Shown here: positions 1 to 9,043 of the stretch, piece after piece
How the letters are laid out: the number at the start of each line of letters is the position of its first letter
How positions within the stretch are numbered: position 1 is the stretch's first letter
Notes under the pieces: model-generated
Database searches by the model: none
Seen by the model: only the letters and a program-made list of their open reading frames with translations
What the model was told of the DNA's origin: nothing
Assembly: GCF_016595435.1 (NCBI RefSeq)
Contig: NZ_JAENIJ010000005.1
Coordinates: 124,001-188,000 of the forward strand
Source of the DNA: Luteolibacter pohnpeiensis
Lineage (GTDB): Bacteria > Verrucomicrobiota > Verrucomicrobiia > Verrucomicrobiales > Akkermansiaceae
DNA: 64,000 bases
Reading direction: 5' to 3'
Position numbers and translations under genes: made by a program

Positions 1-483
1 TACTGATTTGGTAATTCGATCGCCAGTATGGATTAAATCGATATTAACAGAATCGCCTGCTTTGTAATTCGCGAGACTATTTGAAAGTTCTTCGGGGGAT
101 CCGATAGCTGTATCAGCTACTTTGAGGATAATATCATATTTGGCAAATCCACTCGTTATGGCTGGAGCACCAGGAACCAAACCATTCACCATCACTCCTT
201 CACCCGTTTTCAAGCCTAGGTGCATGCGGAGCATTTCCGGGACTTCTTTGGTCATAAGGCCTAGAAAGCCACGGGAGTTGCTCGCGCGAGAAGTGGCTTG
301 GGCGGCCGGTGCTATTGGTGCGGTGCTATCTTCTTGGGGGTTCTGGGCTATGGAATTCGAGGATGATCGAACTCTGGATTCCACCGATGGTGGCGGTGGC
401 GCATTGTCAGGTGGGGGTTCAATCGCGAGAGCTGGAATAATACAGGCCAGGCCAATTCCAATATGATAGAGATTTTCTTTCAT
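1..483 (-). CDS. Secreted PDZ-domain protein, partial (C-terminus beyond the window)
   Basis: The frame is open from an ATG at 481-483 down to base 1, giving 161 residues with no stop, so the gene continues outside the window. Residues 1-20 form a short signal peptide ending in ALA. A low-complexity linker rich in Pro, Ser and Ala follows (about 21-70). From about 71 there is a PDZ-like region with GFLGLM, then GEGVMVNGLVPGAPA, then KYDIILKVADTAI, the usual order in bacterial HtrA/DegP-type PDZ domains. No protease domain is visible in the part present. It lies 67 bases after the anti-sigma-like gene on the same strand, so it is probably the third gene of the sigma/anti-sigma unit and may act in the envelope. 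A trypsin-like domain could lie outside the window. Confidence 0.75.
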   Translation of the reverse strand, partial: MKENLYHIGIGLACIIPALAIEPPPDNAPPPPSVESRVRSSSNSIAQNPQEDSTAPIAPAAQATSRASNSRGFLGLMTKEVPEMLRMHLGLKTGEGVMVNGLVPGAPAITSGFAKYDIILKVADTAIGSPEELSNSLANYKAGDSVNIDLIHTGDRITKSV

Positions 484-550
484 AAGCTTGATTGTTTACA
501 AACTATAAGCGTGATGGAGTTGCGATTTTGTTTCCTGATATGAATTCTAA

Positions 551-1225
551 TTAGTCTACTTTTTCCGGAACTAAGATATATTGAGTGCGGGGCAAGTTGG
601 TGGTGTAAGTTTTGCCGTCTTTGGATTTCATGATGTAATGATCCATATATTCGACGCGCAATACACGATGTGGCGTATTACTTGAGTCCCAATAAATGCC
701 TTCGTCCCGTGTGCTGTTCAGTCCACGCTCAAATCCTGCAGGAACGAGGCTGGCATTCGTCGGCGAAACCCGATCTGCCAGTGGGGCGGGGACTGAGGCT
801 GGCAAATGATTGGAAGCCTGCTGGATGGGGGAGACCGATGCTGACCGGTTCGGCAGCAAAAGCGCGGCAGAAGCACCAAGGATGGCGACCGCTGCGGCGG
901 CAGACCACATGGAGCGGGAAAAACGCGCGGGTTTGACAGCTTCGGGGGCGGCTTTCGGGAAAAGTAGAATTTTCTTGTTAACGGGAAATGGGGTACTGGA
1001 AAGTTGCTGTTCCAGGCAGTTGAAGAAATTCTCAGGCAATGCTGAGGGTTTTACCCGGCGAAGGCTGGCCTCGAACTGCATTTCCTCAAGACTGAGCGAC
1101 TCTAACGAGCCATCAGCTGCTTGTTCGAGACGGTCCAGTAAATCCAGGTCCAATGCTTTTGGCGAAAGCTGCCGGAGCAGGGATTCGAGTTCTTTGGGAT
1201 CAGGAGTATCGGATTGCAATGACAT
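551..1225 (-). CDS. Anti-sigma-factor-like single-pass membrane protein
   Basis: A 224-residue protein directly downstream of an ECF sigma gene. The N-terminal ~100 residues are helical and charged, as in cytoplasmic sigma-binding domains, but there is no HxxxCxxC zinc anti-sigma motif. A membrane helix spans about residues 107-124 (SAAAAVAILGASAALLL). The C-terminal ~100 residues would be periplasmic and end in a compact region with the sequence YMDHYIMKSKDGKTY. The ATG at 1223-1225 was preferred, 13 bases after the sigma stop. An upstream in-frame GTG at 1253-1255 would overlap the sigma gene. The role is inferred from gene order and topology, not from a recognised domain. Confidence 0.6.
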   Translation of the reverse strand: MSLQSDTPDPKELESLLRQLSPKALDLDLLDRLEQAADGSLESLSLEEMQFEASLRRVKPSALPENFFNCLEQQLSSTPFPVNKKILLFPKAAPEAVKPARFSRSMWSAAAAVAILGASAALLLPNRSASVSPIQQASNHLPASVPAPLADRVSPTNASLVPAGFERGLNSTRDEGIYWDSSNTPHRVLRVEYMDHYIMKSKDGKTYTTNLPRTQYILVPEKVD

Positions 1226-1238
1226 GGGAAAGGGGAAA

Positions 1239-1832
1239 TCAGATGGATAGATCACCGCGGCGGCGGGCTCCGCCGAGCTGCTTTTTCAGCGCTTCAAGGC
1301 CATAGCGATACCGGGATGCGGCGGTGTTTTGAGAAATTTGTAAAGTTTCGCCAATTTCTGCGAAGGTCTTTTCACCCCAGATTTTGAGAACGATGACCTC
1401 GGAAAATTTGGCAGGTAAGTCCTTTAGACTTTCTTCGAGTTGGGAACGGGTTTCGTCGTCGGAAGCATCACTTTCGAACCAAGGATGAAAGGCGTCGCGT
1501 TGCTCAGCTTCCTGATCGGCGCTGACATTGTCTTCACGCCGCTTGCGACGATCATCCTTGCGGCTCAGATCAATCGCGAGGCGCCGAATGCTGGTGTAAA
1601 GATAGGGCATCCAGGATTCCTGGCCCCCGACGAATTCTCCGCTGCGGAGTTTTTCGACAAGTTTCACCAAAGCATCCTGCAGGACATCCTGAGCATCCTC
1701 GGTGGAACGAGTTTGCTGGCGCGCGAACAGGAATAACTTTGGACCGTTCTCTTCCAGCCAGGCTCGCCAGGCATTGGCGGCCGGTGATTTTTCCGGGGTC
1801 TGTAAACTTGCCATATCGGGAGGTGGTTCCAT
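1239..1832 (-). CDS. RNA polymerase sigma factor, ECF (sigma-70) family
   Basis: About 197 residues, the usual ECF length. Region 2 includes DAQDVLQDALVKLVEKL and YLYTSIRRLAIDLSRK, the core-binding and -10 recognition helices. A variable acidic linker follows. Region 4 is an HTH of the form SEVIVLKIWGEKTFAEIGE followed by ISQNTAASRYRYGLEALKK. Such factors replace the housekeeping sigma at a few promoters and are held inactive by an anti-sigma protein, here probably the next gene. The ATG at 1830-1832 was chosen. The frame stays open upstream only through a TTG inside the neighbouring EVE gene, and a second ATG at 1812-1814 is possible. Confidence 0.88.
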   Translation of the reverse strand: MEPPPDMASLQTPEKSPAANAWRAWLEENGPKLFLFARQQTRSTEDAQDVLQDALVKLVEKLRSGEFVGGQESWMPYLYTSIRRLAIDLSRKDDRRKRREDNVSADQEAEQRDAFHPWFESDASDDETRSQLEESLKDLPAKFSEVIVLKIWGEKTFAEIGETLQISQNTAASRYRYGLEALKKQLGGARRRGDLSI

Positions 1833-1921
1833 AGGCAAAGCGACATCATACCGGTTTTTTGTCTCGAATCCCAGATGGAATCCTCGCTGGCAGAGGAATC
1901 CTCCGCAAAAATAAGACCAGC

Positions 1922-2386
1922 CTACGGCTTCCAGCCCGCGAGTTTGCAAACCCGGGTGAAATGCACCTTCTCAACTGGGGTGATGGACAACCGCGAGCCG
2001 CGCTGGCAGACGATCATTTCCTGCAAAACTTCATCATTTTTCAGGCTATCGAGCGGCAGCAGTTCTTTGAAGGCGCCGACGTATTCGAAGTCGACCAGCC
2101 ACCAGCGGGGTTTTTCCTGCGTGGCTTTGGGATCGAAGTATTCGCTTTTCTCGTCGAACTGAGAGGGGTCCGGGTACGCTTCACTGGCGACTTTCGCAAC
2201 CCCGGCAACTCCCGGAGGCTTCGCGTTGGAATGGTAAAAAAGCGCGAGATCGCCCGGCTTCATGTCCTTCCACATGTAGTTGCGGGCCTGGTAGTTGCGA
2301 ACGCCATTCCATGGCTCGCGCCCAACCTTTTCCAGATCTGTGATGGAAAAGACGTCGGGCTCGGATTTGATCAACCAGTGTGACAT
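1922..2386 (-). CDS. EVE domain-containing protein
   Basis: A 154-residue single-domain EVE (PUA-like) protein. It opens with WLIKSEPDVFSITDL, followed by GVRNYQARNYMW and GDLALFYHSN, all hallmarks of the family. EVE domains recognise modified bases in DNA or RNA in restriction-linked and other proteins, but the substrate of stand-alone bacterial members is not settled. The gene begins 4 bases after lipA, so the two are probably co-transcribed, a pairing with no obvious functional reason. The protein is full length for the family. Confidence 0.88.
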   Translation of the reverse strand: MSHWLIKSEPDVFSITDLEKVGREPWNGVRNYQARNYMWKDMKPGDLALFYHSNAKPPGVAGVAKVASEAYPDPSQFDEKSEYFDPKATQEKPRWWLVDFEYVGAFKELLPLDSLKNDEVLQEMIVCQRGSRLSITPVEKVHFTRVCKLAGWKP

Positions 2387-2390
2387 GGCG

Positions 2391-3401
2391 TCAGGCGATC
2401 GCTTGGATCATGCCGTCTTTTGGCGCTGGGATTTGCAGGTGCTCAGGGCCGATTTCCAGTCCTTTGGCAGCACGCAGATCGCTCTCGATCGCCTCAAGCA
2501 CATCGAGCTCCGGACGAAAATCCGCAGCGTGATAGGAACTCCGGACCAGAGGACCGCTGGCAACGTGACGGAAGCCTTTCTCCAGCGCGATGGCTTTGTA
2601 TTCATCGAATTTTTCCGGTGTGACGTAGTCGACTACCGGCAAATGCTTTGGCGTCGGACGGAGATACTGGCCGAGGGTCAGGACCGTCACATCGTGCTCT
2701 AACAGATCATCCATGCTGCGGAGAATCTCATCGTGGCGCTCGCCAAGACCCAGCATCATGCCGCTTTTGGTCGACACGTTGCCATTCGCCATGGCTTTCG
2801 CTTTTTTCAGAACCGTGAGGGAACGCTGGTATTTGGCTCGTGACCGGACCAGTGGAGTCAGCCGCTCCACGGTTTCCAGGTTGTGGTTGAAGATGTGCGG
2901 CCGGGCATCCATGACCATCGACAGGGCCCAGTCGCGATCGTTGAAATCAGGGACCAGGACTTCGATGATGATGCCGGGATTGGCCGCGCGGACAGCTTCG
3001 ATCGTTTTTTGGAAATGCTCAGCGCCGCCGTCTTTCATGTCATCACGCGCCACAGCGGTGATAACCACGTGGCGGAGGTTCATGCGACGGGTTGCTTCCG
3101 CGACGCGATCCGGCTCATCGCTTTCGAGCGCGTCCGGACGGGCGGTTTTGACCGCGCAGAATCCGCAGGCGCGGGTGCACTTGTCGCCGGCGATCATGAA
3201 TGTCGCGGTTCCTTGGCCCCAACATTCCCAACGGTTCGGGCACTGCGCCTCTTCGCAAACCGTTACCAGTTTGAGGTCCGTGATCAGGGATTTGGTCGAC
3301 CAGAATGCCGGATTGTTTGGAAGCCGGACCTTGATCCAGGACGGTTTCTTGTCCCGGTGCAGGGTTGGATCCATCTTCATTTTCGGTCCGCAGGTGCTCA
3401 T
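2391..3401 (-). CDS. lipA: Lipoyl synthase (radical SAM)
   Basis: A 336-residue enzyme that inserts two sulfurs into octanoyl groups on lipoyl domains of 2-oxoacid dehydrogenases and the glycine cleavage H protein. The auxiliary iron-sulfur cluster cysteines are C49, C54 and C60 (CEEAQCPNRWEC). The radical SAM CxxxCxxC is C75, C79 and C82 (CTRACGFC). The C-terminal RSSYHA carries the conserved serine ligand of the auxiliary cluster. The ATG at 3399-3401 was used; internal Met8 or Met10 are alternatives. No lipB lies nearby. It is divergent from murI across 97 bases. Confidence 0.96.
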   Translation of the reverse strand: MSTCGPKMKMDPTLHRDKKPSWIKVRLPNNPAFWSTKSLITDLKLVTVCEEAQCPNRWECWGQGTATFMIAGDKCTRACGFCAVKTARPDALESDEPDRVAEATRRMNLRHVVITAVARDDMKDGGAEHFQKTIEAVRAANPGIIIEVLVPDFNDRDWALSMVMDARPHIFNHNLETVERLTPLVRSRAKYQRSLTVLKKAKAMANGNVSTKSGMMLGLGERHDEILRSMDDLLEHDVTVLTLGQYLRPTPKHLPVVDYVTPEKFDEYKAIALEKGFRHVASGPLVRSSYHAADFRPELDVLEAIESDLRAAKGLEIGPEHLQIPAPKDGMIQAIA

Positions 3402-3498
3402 GTCGGCGGGAGGCTACGCCTGCGAACCTCCGGGGAAAAGGGCAAAGTAGGGATGTTTTTTCGATCGGTTGCCACTTGCGGACCAGCGGGGGATTGGC

Positions 3499-4314
3499 AT
3501 GCTTGCCGCAGTGAATTCAGCGCCTCTAGGTATTTTCGATTCGGGTGTCGGCGGGTTGACCGTGGTGAAAGCGGTCCAGGAGCTTCTTCCTGCGGAAGAT
3601 GTTCTTTATCTGGGAGATACCGCTCGTTTGCCGTACGGATCCAAAAGCCCGGAGACCATCCGCCAATTCGCGGATGAGGATGTCCGGTTCCTCATCGCAA
3701 AAGGGGTGAAAGCGATCGTCGTCGCCTGCAACACTGCCACCGCCCATGCCTTACCCCAGCTGCGGGAAAAGTATCGGACGCCGATTTTGGGTGTCATTGA
3801 GCCGGGAGTCACCGCTGCGCTTGCCGATCCCGCGACGGAGCGGGTTGGAATCATCGCGACCCGTGGGACGATCCGCTCACACGCCTACCAGCACGCATTG
3901 GCGCTGCGTCGCACCGGGCTTATCATCCACGGTCAAGCAGCACCGCTGCTGGTTCCCTTGGTAGAAGAAAACTGGATCGAACACCCGGCAACCCGGCAGG
4001 TTTTGAAAGCCTATCTCGATCCCTTGGTGGATAAAGGCATTGATACCCTGATGCTTGCCTGCACGCACTATCCGATTTTGATTCCGGTGCTGAAAGACCT
4101 GCTACCGCCGGATGTCCGATTGGTTGATTCCGCAACCACCTGCGCCGAGCATTTGAAGCATGAACTGACCCGTCTTGATCTCTTGGCGGATGGCGATCGC
4201 GAAGGGAAACTGGAACTTCATTTGACCGACTTGTCGGAAGAGTTCGAAACACTCACTCGTCGATTCCTTAAAAAATCTCCCGGCCGGATCCGGCGTGCGG
4301 TGCTGGGTGCCTGA
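3499..4314 (+). CDS. murI: Glutamate racemase
   Basis: A 271-residue cofactor-independent racemase supplying D-glutamate for peptidoglycan. Motifs are GIFDSGVGGLTVV at the N-terminus, catalytic Cys77 in VACNTATA and catalytic Cys188 in LACTHYPIL. The ATG at 3499 was chosen because a G-rich Shine-Dalgarno (GGGGGAT) precedes it and the protein then starts close to the conserved GIFDSG motif. The frame extends upstream only to a TTG. It belongs with the glm genes downstream as part of cell-wall precursor supply, though the GH92 gene lies between. Confidence 0.95.
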   Translation: MLAAVNSAPLGIFDSGVGGLTVVKAVQELLPAEDVLYLGDTARLPYGSKSPETIRQFADEDVRFLIAKGVKAIVVACNTATAHALPQLREKYRTPILGVIEPGVTAALADPATERVGIIATRGTIRSHAYQHALALRRTGLIIHGQAAPLLVPLVEENWIEHPATRQVLKAYLDPLVDKGIDTLMLACTHYPILIPVLKDLLPPDVRLVDSATTCAEHLKHELTRLDLLADGDREGKLELHLTDLSEEFETLTRRFLKKSPGRIRRAVLGA

Positions 4315-4406
4315 TCTCTTATCATGCCCATGCGCAGCTGGGGAAAATCGTTGCGCCAGCGGATCACCTTTCATTGAGTTGCCTGGTAACTCATTGCTTG
4401 GCTCCC

Positions 4407-6698
4407 GTGAAAAAGTTCCCGCTCTATCCGAAACTGACAGGCCCTTTGTTGGCATTCCTCTTCTGCATTCCGGCCCTGGCTGCAGAAAAACAACCAGCGG
4501 AATACGTAAACACCCTTCAGGGGACGAATTCGAAATACGAGCTCACCCGCGGTAACACGTATCCCACCACGGCTTTGCCGTTCGGGATGAATACCTGGAC
4601 TCCGCAGACCGGTGAAAATGGCAATGGCTGGAAATACCAGTATGAGAAGGATACCATCCGCGGTTTCCAGCAAGCGCATCAGTGCAGCTCATGGACCAAC
4701 GATTATGCGGTGTTTTCACTGATGCCCGTTACCGGGCCGTTGGTGGTGGGCGAAAATGACCGGCAGGCGAAGTTCAGTCACGATCACGAAGAAGCGCACC
4801 CTTATCATTATCAGGTCGATTTGGAAAACGGCATCCGCGCTGAAATCGCTCCCACCGAGCGTGGTGCCTACCTTCGTTTCCGCTTTCCCAAAGACAGCCC
4901 GGCGCATGTGATTCTGGACGGGTATACCAAATTCAGCGCGGTAAAGATTTTACCGGAAGAACACAAAATCATCGGCCGGGTGAACAACGGCAGAGGGTTG
5001 CGGGATGATGTGTTCAGCAACTTTGTCATCGTGTTCGATCAGCCGTTCAGTTCCTGGGGGACATGGGAAAATCAGAACAACACGATTCAAAAGGATCAAT
5101 TGGAGGCCGATGGGAAAGGCGTCGGTGCTTTTGTAACATTCGAACCGGGAGTTGTGGTTCAGGCAAAGGTGGCATCATCCTATGTCGATTCGGAGCAAGC
5201 GGAACGAACCCTGAAGCAAGAGCTGGGTGCCTTTCAGTCAGTCGATGAGGCAAGTGCGGCAGCGAAGAAGATTTGGAACGATCATCTTTCGCGCATCAAA
5301 ATGGAAGGCGGTTCTGAGGATGATCTTGCGACGTTCTATTCCTGCTTCTTCCGTGCGAGTTTATTCTCGCGCAAATTTTATGAAATCAATGCGGAAGGAA
5401 AAGCCTATTACCGCAGCCCTTATGACGGGAAATTGCACGATGGTAAAATGTTCACCGATACCGGCTTCTGGGATACATTCCGCGCGCAATTTCCATTATC
5501 GATTGTCATGCATCCGACGATGCAGGGCGAGTATGTCCATGCCTTGTTAGATGCGTATGATCAATGTGGCTGGCTGCCTTCCTGGTCGTTTCCAAGTGAG
5601 CGTGGTGGTATGATCGGCAATCACGCGATTTCATTGTTGGCCGATGCATGGGCGAAAGGGATTCATACCTTCGATCCGAAAAAAGCGCTTGAAGCCTATC
5701 ATCACGAAGCCACCCAAAAAGGTCCATGGGGGCCATCGAATGGACGCGATGGCGGGAAGTATTATGACAGTTTGGGATATGTTCCTTACCCCGAGGTGCG
5801 TGAGGCGACCGCGAAGACATTGGAATATGCTTATGATGATTTCTGCGGTTATCATCTTGCTGAGATGAGCGGCCAAATCGAACAGGCTGAGTTCTTTGCG
5901 AAGTCGATGTATAACTTCAAAAATGTATTTGATCCTGAAACCGAATTCATGCGCGGGCGCGATGCGGATGGAAAGTGGAATGATAATTTTGATCCCACCG
6001 AATGGGGCGGTCCGTTCACGGAAGGTTGCGCCTGGCACTGGGTGTGGTCCGTGTTCCATGATGTGGATGGATTGATCGAGTTGTTAGGTGGTGATGAGAA
6101 GTTTGTGCAAAAACTCGATGGCGTTTTCACCGCAACCAACGAGTTCAAGGTCGGAACTTATGGAGGGCCGATCCATGAGATGACGGAGATGAAAATGGCG
6201 AATATGGGCCAGTATGCGCATGGCAACCAGCCGATCCAGCACATGACCTACCTCTATGACTACGCCGGCCAACCGTGGAAAACCCAGCAGCATGTCCGCG
6301 AAGTGATGGCAAAGCTCTACAACGCGACTGAAAATGGCTATCCGGGTGATGAAGACCAGGGCCAAACCTCTTCATGGTATGTTCTCAGCGCGCTCGGTTT
6401 TTACGCCGTTTGTCCCGGGACGGATCAGTATGTGATCGGCAGCCCGGCATTTGAAAAGGCAACCATCACCCTGGAAGACGGCAAAACATTCACCGTTCAT
6501 GCCAAGAACAACTCGCCGCAAAACGTCTACATCCAGTCCGCGAAATTGAATGGCGAGACCTGGACCAAGAATTTCATCCGCTACGCCGATCTGATGAAGG
6601 GTGGGGTTCTTGAGTTGGAAATGGGGCCAACCCCGAACAAGCAGCGTGGTGTCGCAAAGAGCGATCGGCCATTTTCACTGTCGGCTTCCAAAGAATGA
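4407..6698 (+). CDS. Secreted GH92 family alpha-mannosidase
   Basis: About 763 residues. From a GTG at 4407 the N-terminus reads as a signal peptide with Lys residues, a hydrophobic core and cleavage after ALA near residue 26. A TTG 33 bases upstream would give an atypical leader. The N-terminal sandwich domain begins with YVNTLQGTNSKYELTRGNTY. The catalytic barrel contains HPTMQGEYVHALLDAYDQ, GYPGDEDQGQTSSWY and ALGFYAVCPGTDQYVIGSP, standard GH92 landmarks. GH92 enzymes are calcium-dependent exo-mannosidases acting on alpha-1,2/1,3/1,4/1,6-linked mannose of N-glycans or mannan; the linkage cannot be told here. It likely acts in the periplasm or outside the cell. Confidence 0.93.
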   Translation: MKKFPLYPKLTGPLLAFLFCIPALAAEKQPAEYVNTLQGTNSKYELTRGNTYPTTALPFGMNTWTPQTGENGNGWKYQYEKDTIRGFQQAHQCSSWTNDYAVFSLMPVTGPLVVGENDRQAKFSHDHEEAHPYHYQVDLENGIRAEIAPTERGAYLRFRFPKDSPAHVILDGYTKFSAVKILPEEHKIIGRVNNGRGLRDDVFSNFVIVFDQPFSSWGTWENQNNTIQKDQLEADGKGVGAFVTFEPGVVVQAKVASSYVDSEQAERTLKQELGAFQSVDEASAAAKKIWNDHLSRIKMEGGSEDDLATFYSCFFRASLFSRKFYEINAEGKAYYRSPYDGKLHDGKMFTDTGFWDTFRAQFPLSIVMHPTMQGEYVHALLDAYDQCGWLPSWSFPSERGGMIGNHAISLLADAWAKGIHTFDPKKALEAYHHEATQKGPWGPSNGRDGGKYYDSLGYVPYPEVREATAKTLEYAYDDFCGYHLAEMSGQIEQAEFFAKSMYNFKNVFDPETEFMRGRDADGKWNDNFDPTEWGGPFTEGCAWHWVWSVFHDVDGLIELLGGDEKFVQKLDGVFTATNEFKVGTYGGPIHEMTEMKMANMGQYAHGNQPIQHMTYLYDYAGQPWKTQQHVREVMAKLYNATENGYPGDEDQGQTSSWYVLSALGFYAVCPGTDQYVIGSPAFEKATITLEDGKTFTVHAKNNSPQNVYIQSAKLNGETWTKNFIRYADLMKGGVLELEMGPTPNKQRGVAKSDRPFSLSASKE

Positions 6699-6724
6699 CT
6701 TCGAGCTGGATTCGAAGTCTTTTT
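6697..6724 (+). terminator. Intrinsic terminator of the GH92 gene
   Basis: An 8-bp perfect stem GACTTCGA/TCGAAGTC (6697-6704 and 6712-6719) with a 7-base loop is followed at once by five T. The stem begins inside the TGA stop codon of the mannosidase, so transcription is probably cut before glmM. Confidence 0.85.
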
Positions 6725-6816
6725 CGAAGCATCAGGAACCCACCTAGGCCACCAAATACGTGGTGGTTTGTCTTGTCGGAAGGCTCTGATATGGGAGAAT
6801 CCGCCTTCACGGATTT

Positions 6817-8163
6817 ATGAAACTATTTGGTACGGATGGGATTCGGGGACGGGTAAATGAATTCCCGATCACTGCGGAAGTGGCGCTACGGCTTGGAAAA
6901 GCGGTGGCGCGGGTGCTGCGTTCATCGGAACCAAACCGGAACCGTGTTTTGGTCGGCAAGGATACTCGCATTTCCGGCTACATGCTGGAAACGGCTCTCA
7001 CCAGTGGCCTGGTTTCGATGGGCATGGATGTGCTTTTGGTAGGACCTTTGCCGACTCCAGCTGTTGCTCATTTGACCAAATCGATGGGCGCCGTCGCCGG
7101 CATCATGCTCACCGCTTCCCACAATCCGTATGAGGACAATGGGATGAAAATCTTCGGCCCGGATGGCTACAAGCTTTCCGATGAGCTGGAGTTGGCGATC
7201 GAAAGTTACATTCTCGGCAAGGACACCGAGGTGGCCCCGCTGCCACCAGGACGCATTGGCAAGGCCAAGCGGATCGACGATGCGCGCGGTCGTTACATTG
7301 AGTTCGTGAAGCAAACGGCGGACAATATTTCACTCGCTGGATACAAAGTGGTCGTCGATTGCGGTCACGGCGCTGCGTATTCGATCGCTCCCTTGATTTT
7401 TGGCGAACTTGGCGCGGAGGTGGTGGCGACCGGAGTCGAACCGGATGGTTTGAATATCAATGCAGGTTATGGCGCGCTCCATCCTGAAACGGCGGGAGCT
7501 TTGGTGCGGGAGCACAACGCCGATCTCGGCGTGTCATTTGATGGCGATGCCGATCGCGTGATTTTCACCGATGCGAATGGCCACGTGGTCAGTGGGGATC
7601 GTGTTTTGGCGCTGTGTGCCCTCGGTATGAAAGATCGTGGCAAGCTGCGCAACGATACCGTAGTCGCAACGGTGATGAGCAATCTTGGTTTGATCGAGGC
7701 AATGCGTGAAAACGGCATCGCGGTGGAAACCACTCCGGTGGGGGATCGCAGCGTGATCGAGCGGATTCGCAAAGGCGGCCATGCCTTCGGCGGAGAAAAC
7801 TCCGGACATTTGATCTTTGCTGACTACTCGACAACAGGCGACGGCATCCTGAGCGCTTTGCAAATCCTGCGATTGATGAAGGACCGCAAGGCGACGCTCG
7901 CTCGTCTCTCGACGGTGATGAATGAGTACCCCAGCCAGTTGAAAAATTTACCGGTGAAATCGAAGCCGCCGATGGAATCACTGACTGGCTTGAATCAATT
8001 GATGCGCGAGGCCGATGAGGCATTCGGTAATCGGGGTCGTCACCTGATCCGCTACTCAGGCACGGAGAATAAAATCCGTGTCTTGATTGAGCATCAGGAT
8101 GCGGCCGAGGTGGAACATTGGATCGAACGTTTCTGCGAAGTCATCGCCAAGGAAATCGGTTGA
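6817..8163 (+). CDS. glmM: Phosphoglucosamine mutase
   Basis: A 448-residue enzyme converting glucosamine-6-phosphate to glucosamine-1-phosphate, the second step to UDP-GlcNAc. It begins MKLFGTDGIRG. The phospho-accepting serine is Ser101 in TASHNP, the metal-binding loop is DGDADR (about 240-246), and the C-terminal phosphate-binding loop is RYSGTE. Length and motifs match the family. It leads a co-directional group with a GlmU-like acyltransferase gene and glmS. Confidence 0.97.
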   Translation: MKLFGTDGIRGRVNEFPITAEVALRLGKAVARVLRSSEPNRNRVLVGKDTRISGYMLETALTSGLVSMGMDVLLVGPLPTPAVAHLTKSMGAVAGIMLTASHNPYEDNGMKIFGPDGYKLSDELELAIESYILGKDTEVAPLPPGRIGKAKRIDDARGRYIEFVKQTADNISLAGYKVVVDCGHGAAYSIAPLIFGELGAEVVATGVEPDGLNINAGYGALHPETAGALVREHNADLGVSFDGDADRVIFTDANGHVVSGDRVLALCALGMKDRGKLRNDTVVATVMSNLGLIEAMRENGIAVETTPVGDRSVIERIRKGGHAFGGENSGHLIFADYSTTGDGILSALQILRLMKDRKATLARLSTVMNEYPSQLKNLPVKSKPPMESLTGLNQLMREADEAFGNRGRHLIRYSGTENKIRVLIEHQDAAEVEHWIERFCEVIAKEIG

Positions 8164-8190
8164 ACTGTTAGTTGTTAGAACAGGAGATTC

Positions 8191-9036
8191 ATGAGCTGCG
8201 AACCATTATCACTGGACCGGGAAATTGCCGATTTTCCGATCGCGAACATTCCGCTGCGGGATCACCAAGCGATGGTGTTGCAACAATCAGGAATCAAAGT
8301 GGATTTGCGACATGATCCGCATGCCTGGTTGGAAGTTTCCGATTTGCGCCAGCTTGCAGAATCGCACCGGACAACCTTGATCGATGACCAGGGAAATCCG
8401 GTAGCGTGGTGTGGAGAAAAACCCGATCTCAGTTCGGTGATGCTGGCTGCCGAGTCGTTCGTCATCCAATTTCCGTGGGATTTACTCAAGGCCAACGAGC
8501 ACTTCATCGGTCAGCATGGAGAGCCATCCATTGCGGGTGAGGTTCATCCATCTGCAGTCATTGAAGGAGTTGCCGTGATTGGCGAAGGCACGCGAATTCT
8601 GCCTGGCGTTTTTATCGAGGGAAATGTCGTGATTGGGAAGAACTGCAAAATCGGTCCAAACTGTTACATCCGCGGCAATACCAGCATTGGCGATAAGTGC
8701 CACATCGGGCAATCGGTGGAGATCAAGAACTGCCTGATTCTATCCCAAACCAATGTCGGGCATTTATCGTACGTCGGCGATTCGGTGTTGGGACACCGGG
8801 TGAATTTTGGAGCCGGGACGACGGTATCGAATCTGCGCCATGATGGGCAAAATCATCGCTCGATGGTCGATGGAAAACTCATCGACACAGGGCGGAGAAA
8901 ATTCGGCACGATTGTTGGCGACAACGTCCACACCGGAATCAACACATCCGTTTATCCCGGGCGAAAATTCTGGCCGGCCACCAGCACGCTTCCAGGGGAA
9001 GTGGTGAAACACGACGTCAGATCATTTTTTCATTAA
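8191..9036 (+). CDS. GlmU-like left-handed beta-helix protein (probable sugar-phosphate acetyltransferase)
   Basis: A 281-residue protein between glmM and glmS, 27 and 7 bases from its neighbours, with an AGGAG site 5 bases before the ATG. The first ~110 residues match no domain I recognise. From about 115 hexapeptide repeats build a left-handed beta-helix: HPSAVIEGVAVIGEGT, VVIGKNCKIGPN and SIGDKCHIGQSVEIKN, then YVGDSVLGHRVNFGAGTTV. This resembles the C-terminal acetyltransferase half of GlmU. The N-terminal pyrophosphorylase signature (LAAGxGTRM and a following PK) is absent. Inferred role: N-acetylation of glucosamine-1-phosphate, with uridylylation done elsewhere. It could instead be an uncharacterised nucleotidyltransferase relative. 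Confidence 0.72.
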   Translation: MSCEPLSLDREIADFPIANIPLRDHQAMVLQQSGIKVDLRHDPHAWLEVSDLRQLAESHRTTLIDDQGNPVAWCGEKPDLSSVMLAAESFVIQFPWDLLKANEHFIGQHGEPSIAGEVHPSAVIEGVAVIGEGTRILPGVFIEGNVVIGKNCKIGPNCYIRGNTSIGDKCHIGQSVEIKNCLILSQTNVGHLSYVGDSVLGHRVNFGAGTTVSNLRHDGQNHRSMVDGKLIDTGRRKFGTIVGDNVHTGINTSVYPGRKFWPATSTLPGEVVKHDVRSFFH

Positions 9037-9043
9037 CCAATTT

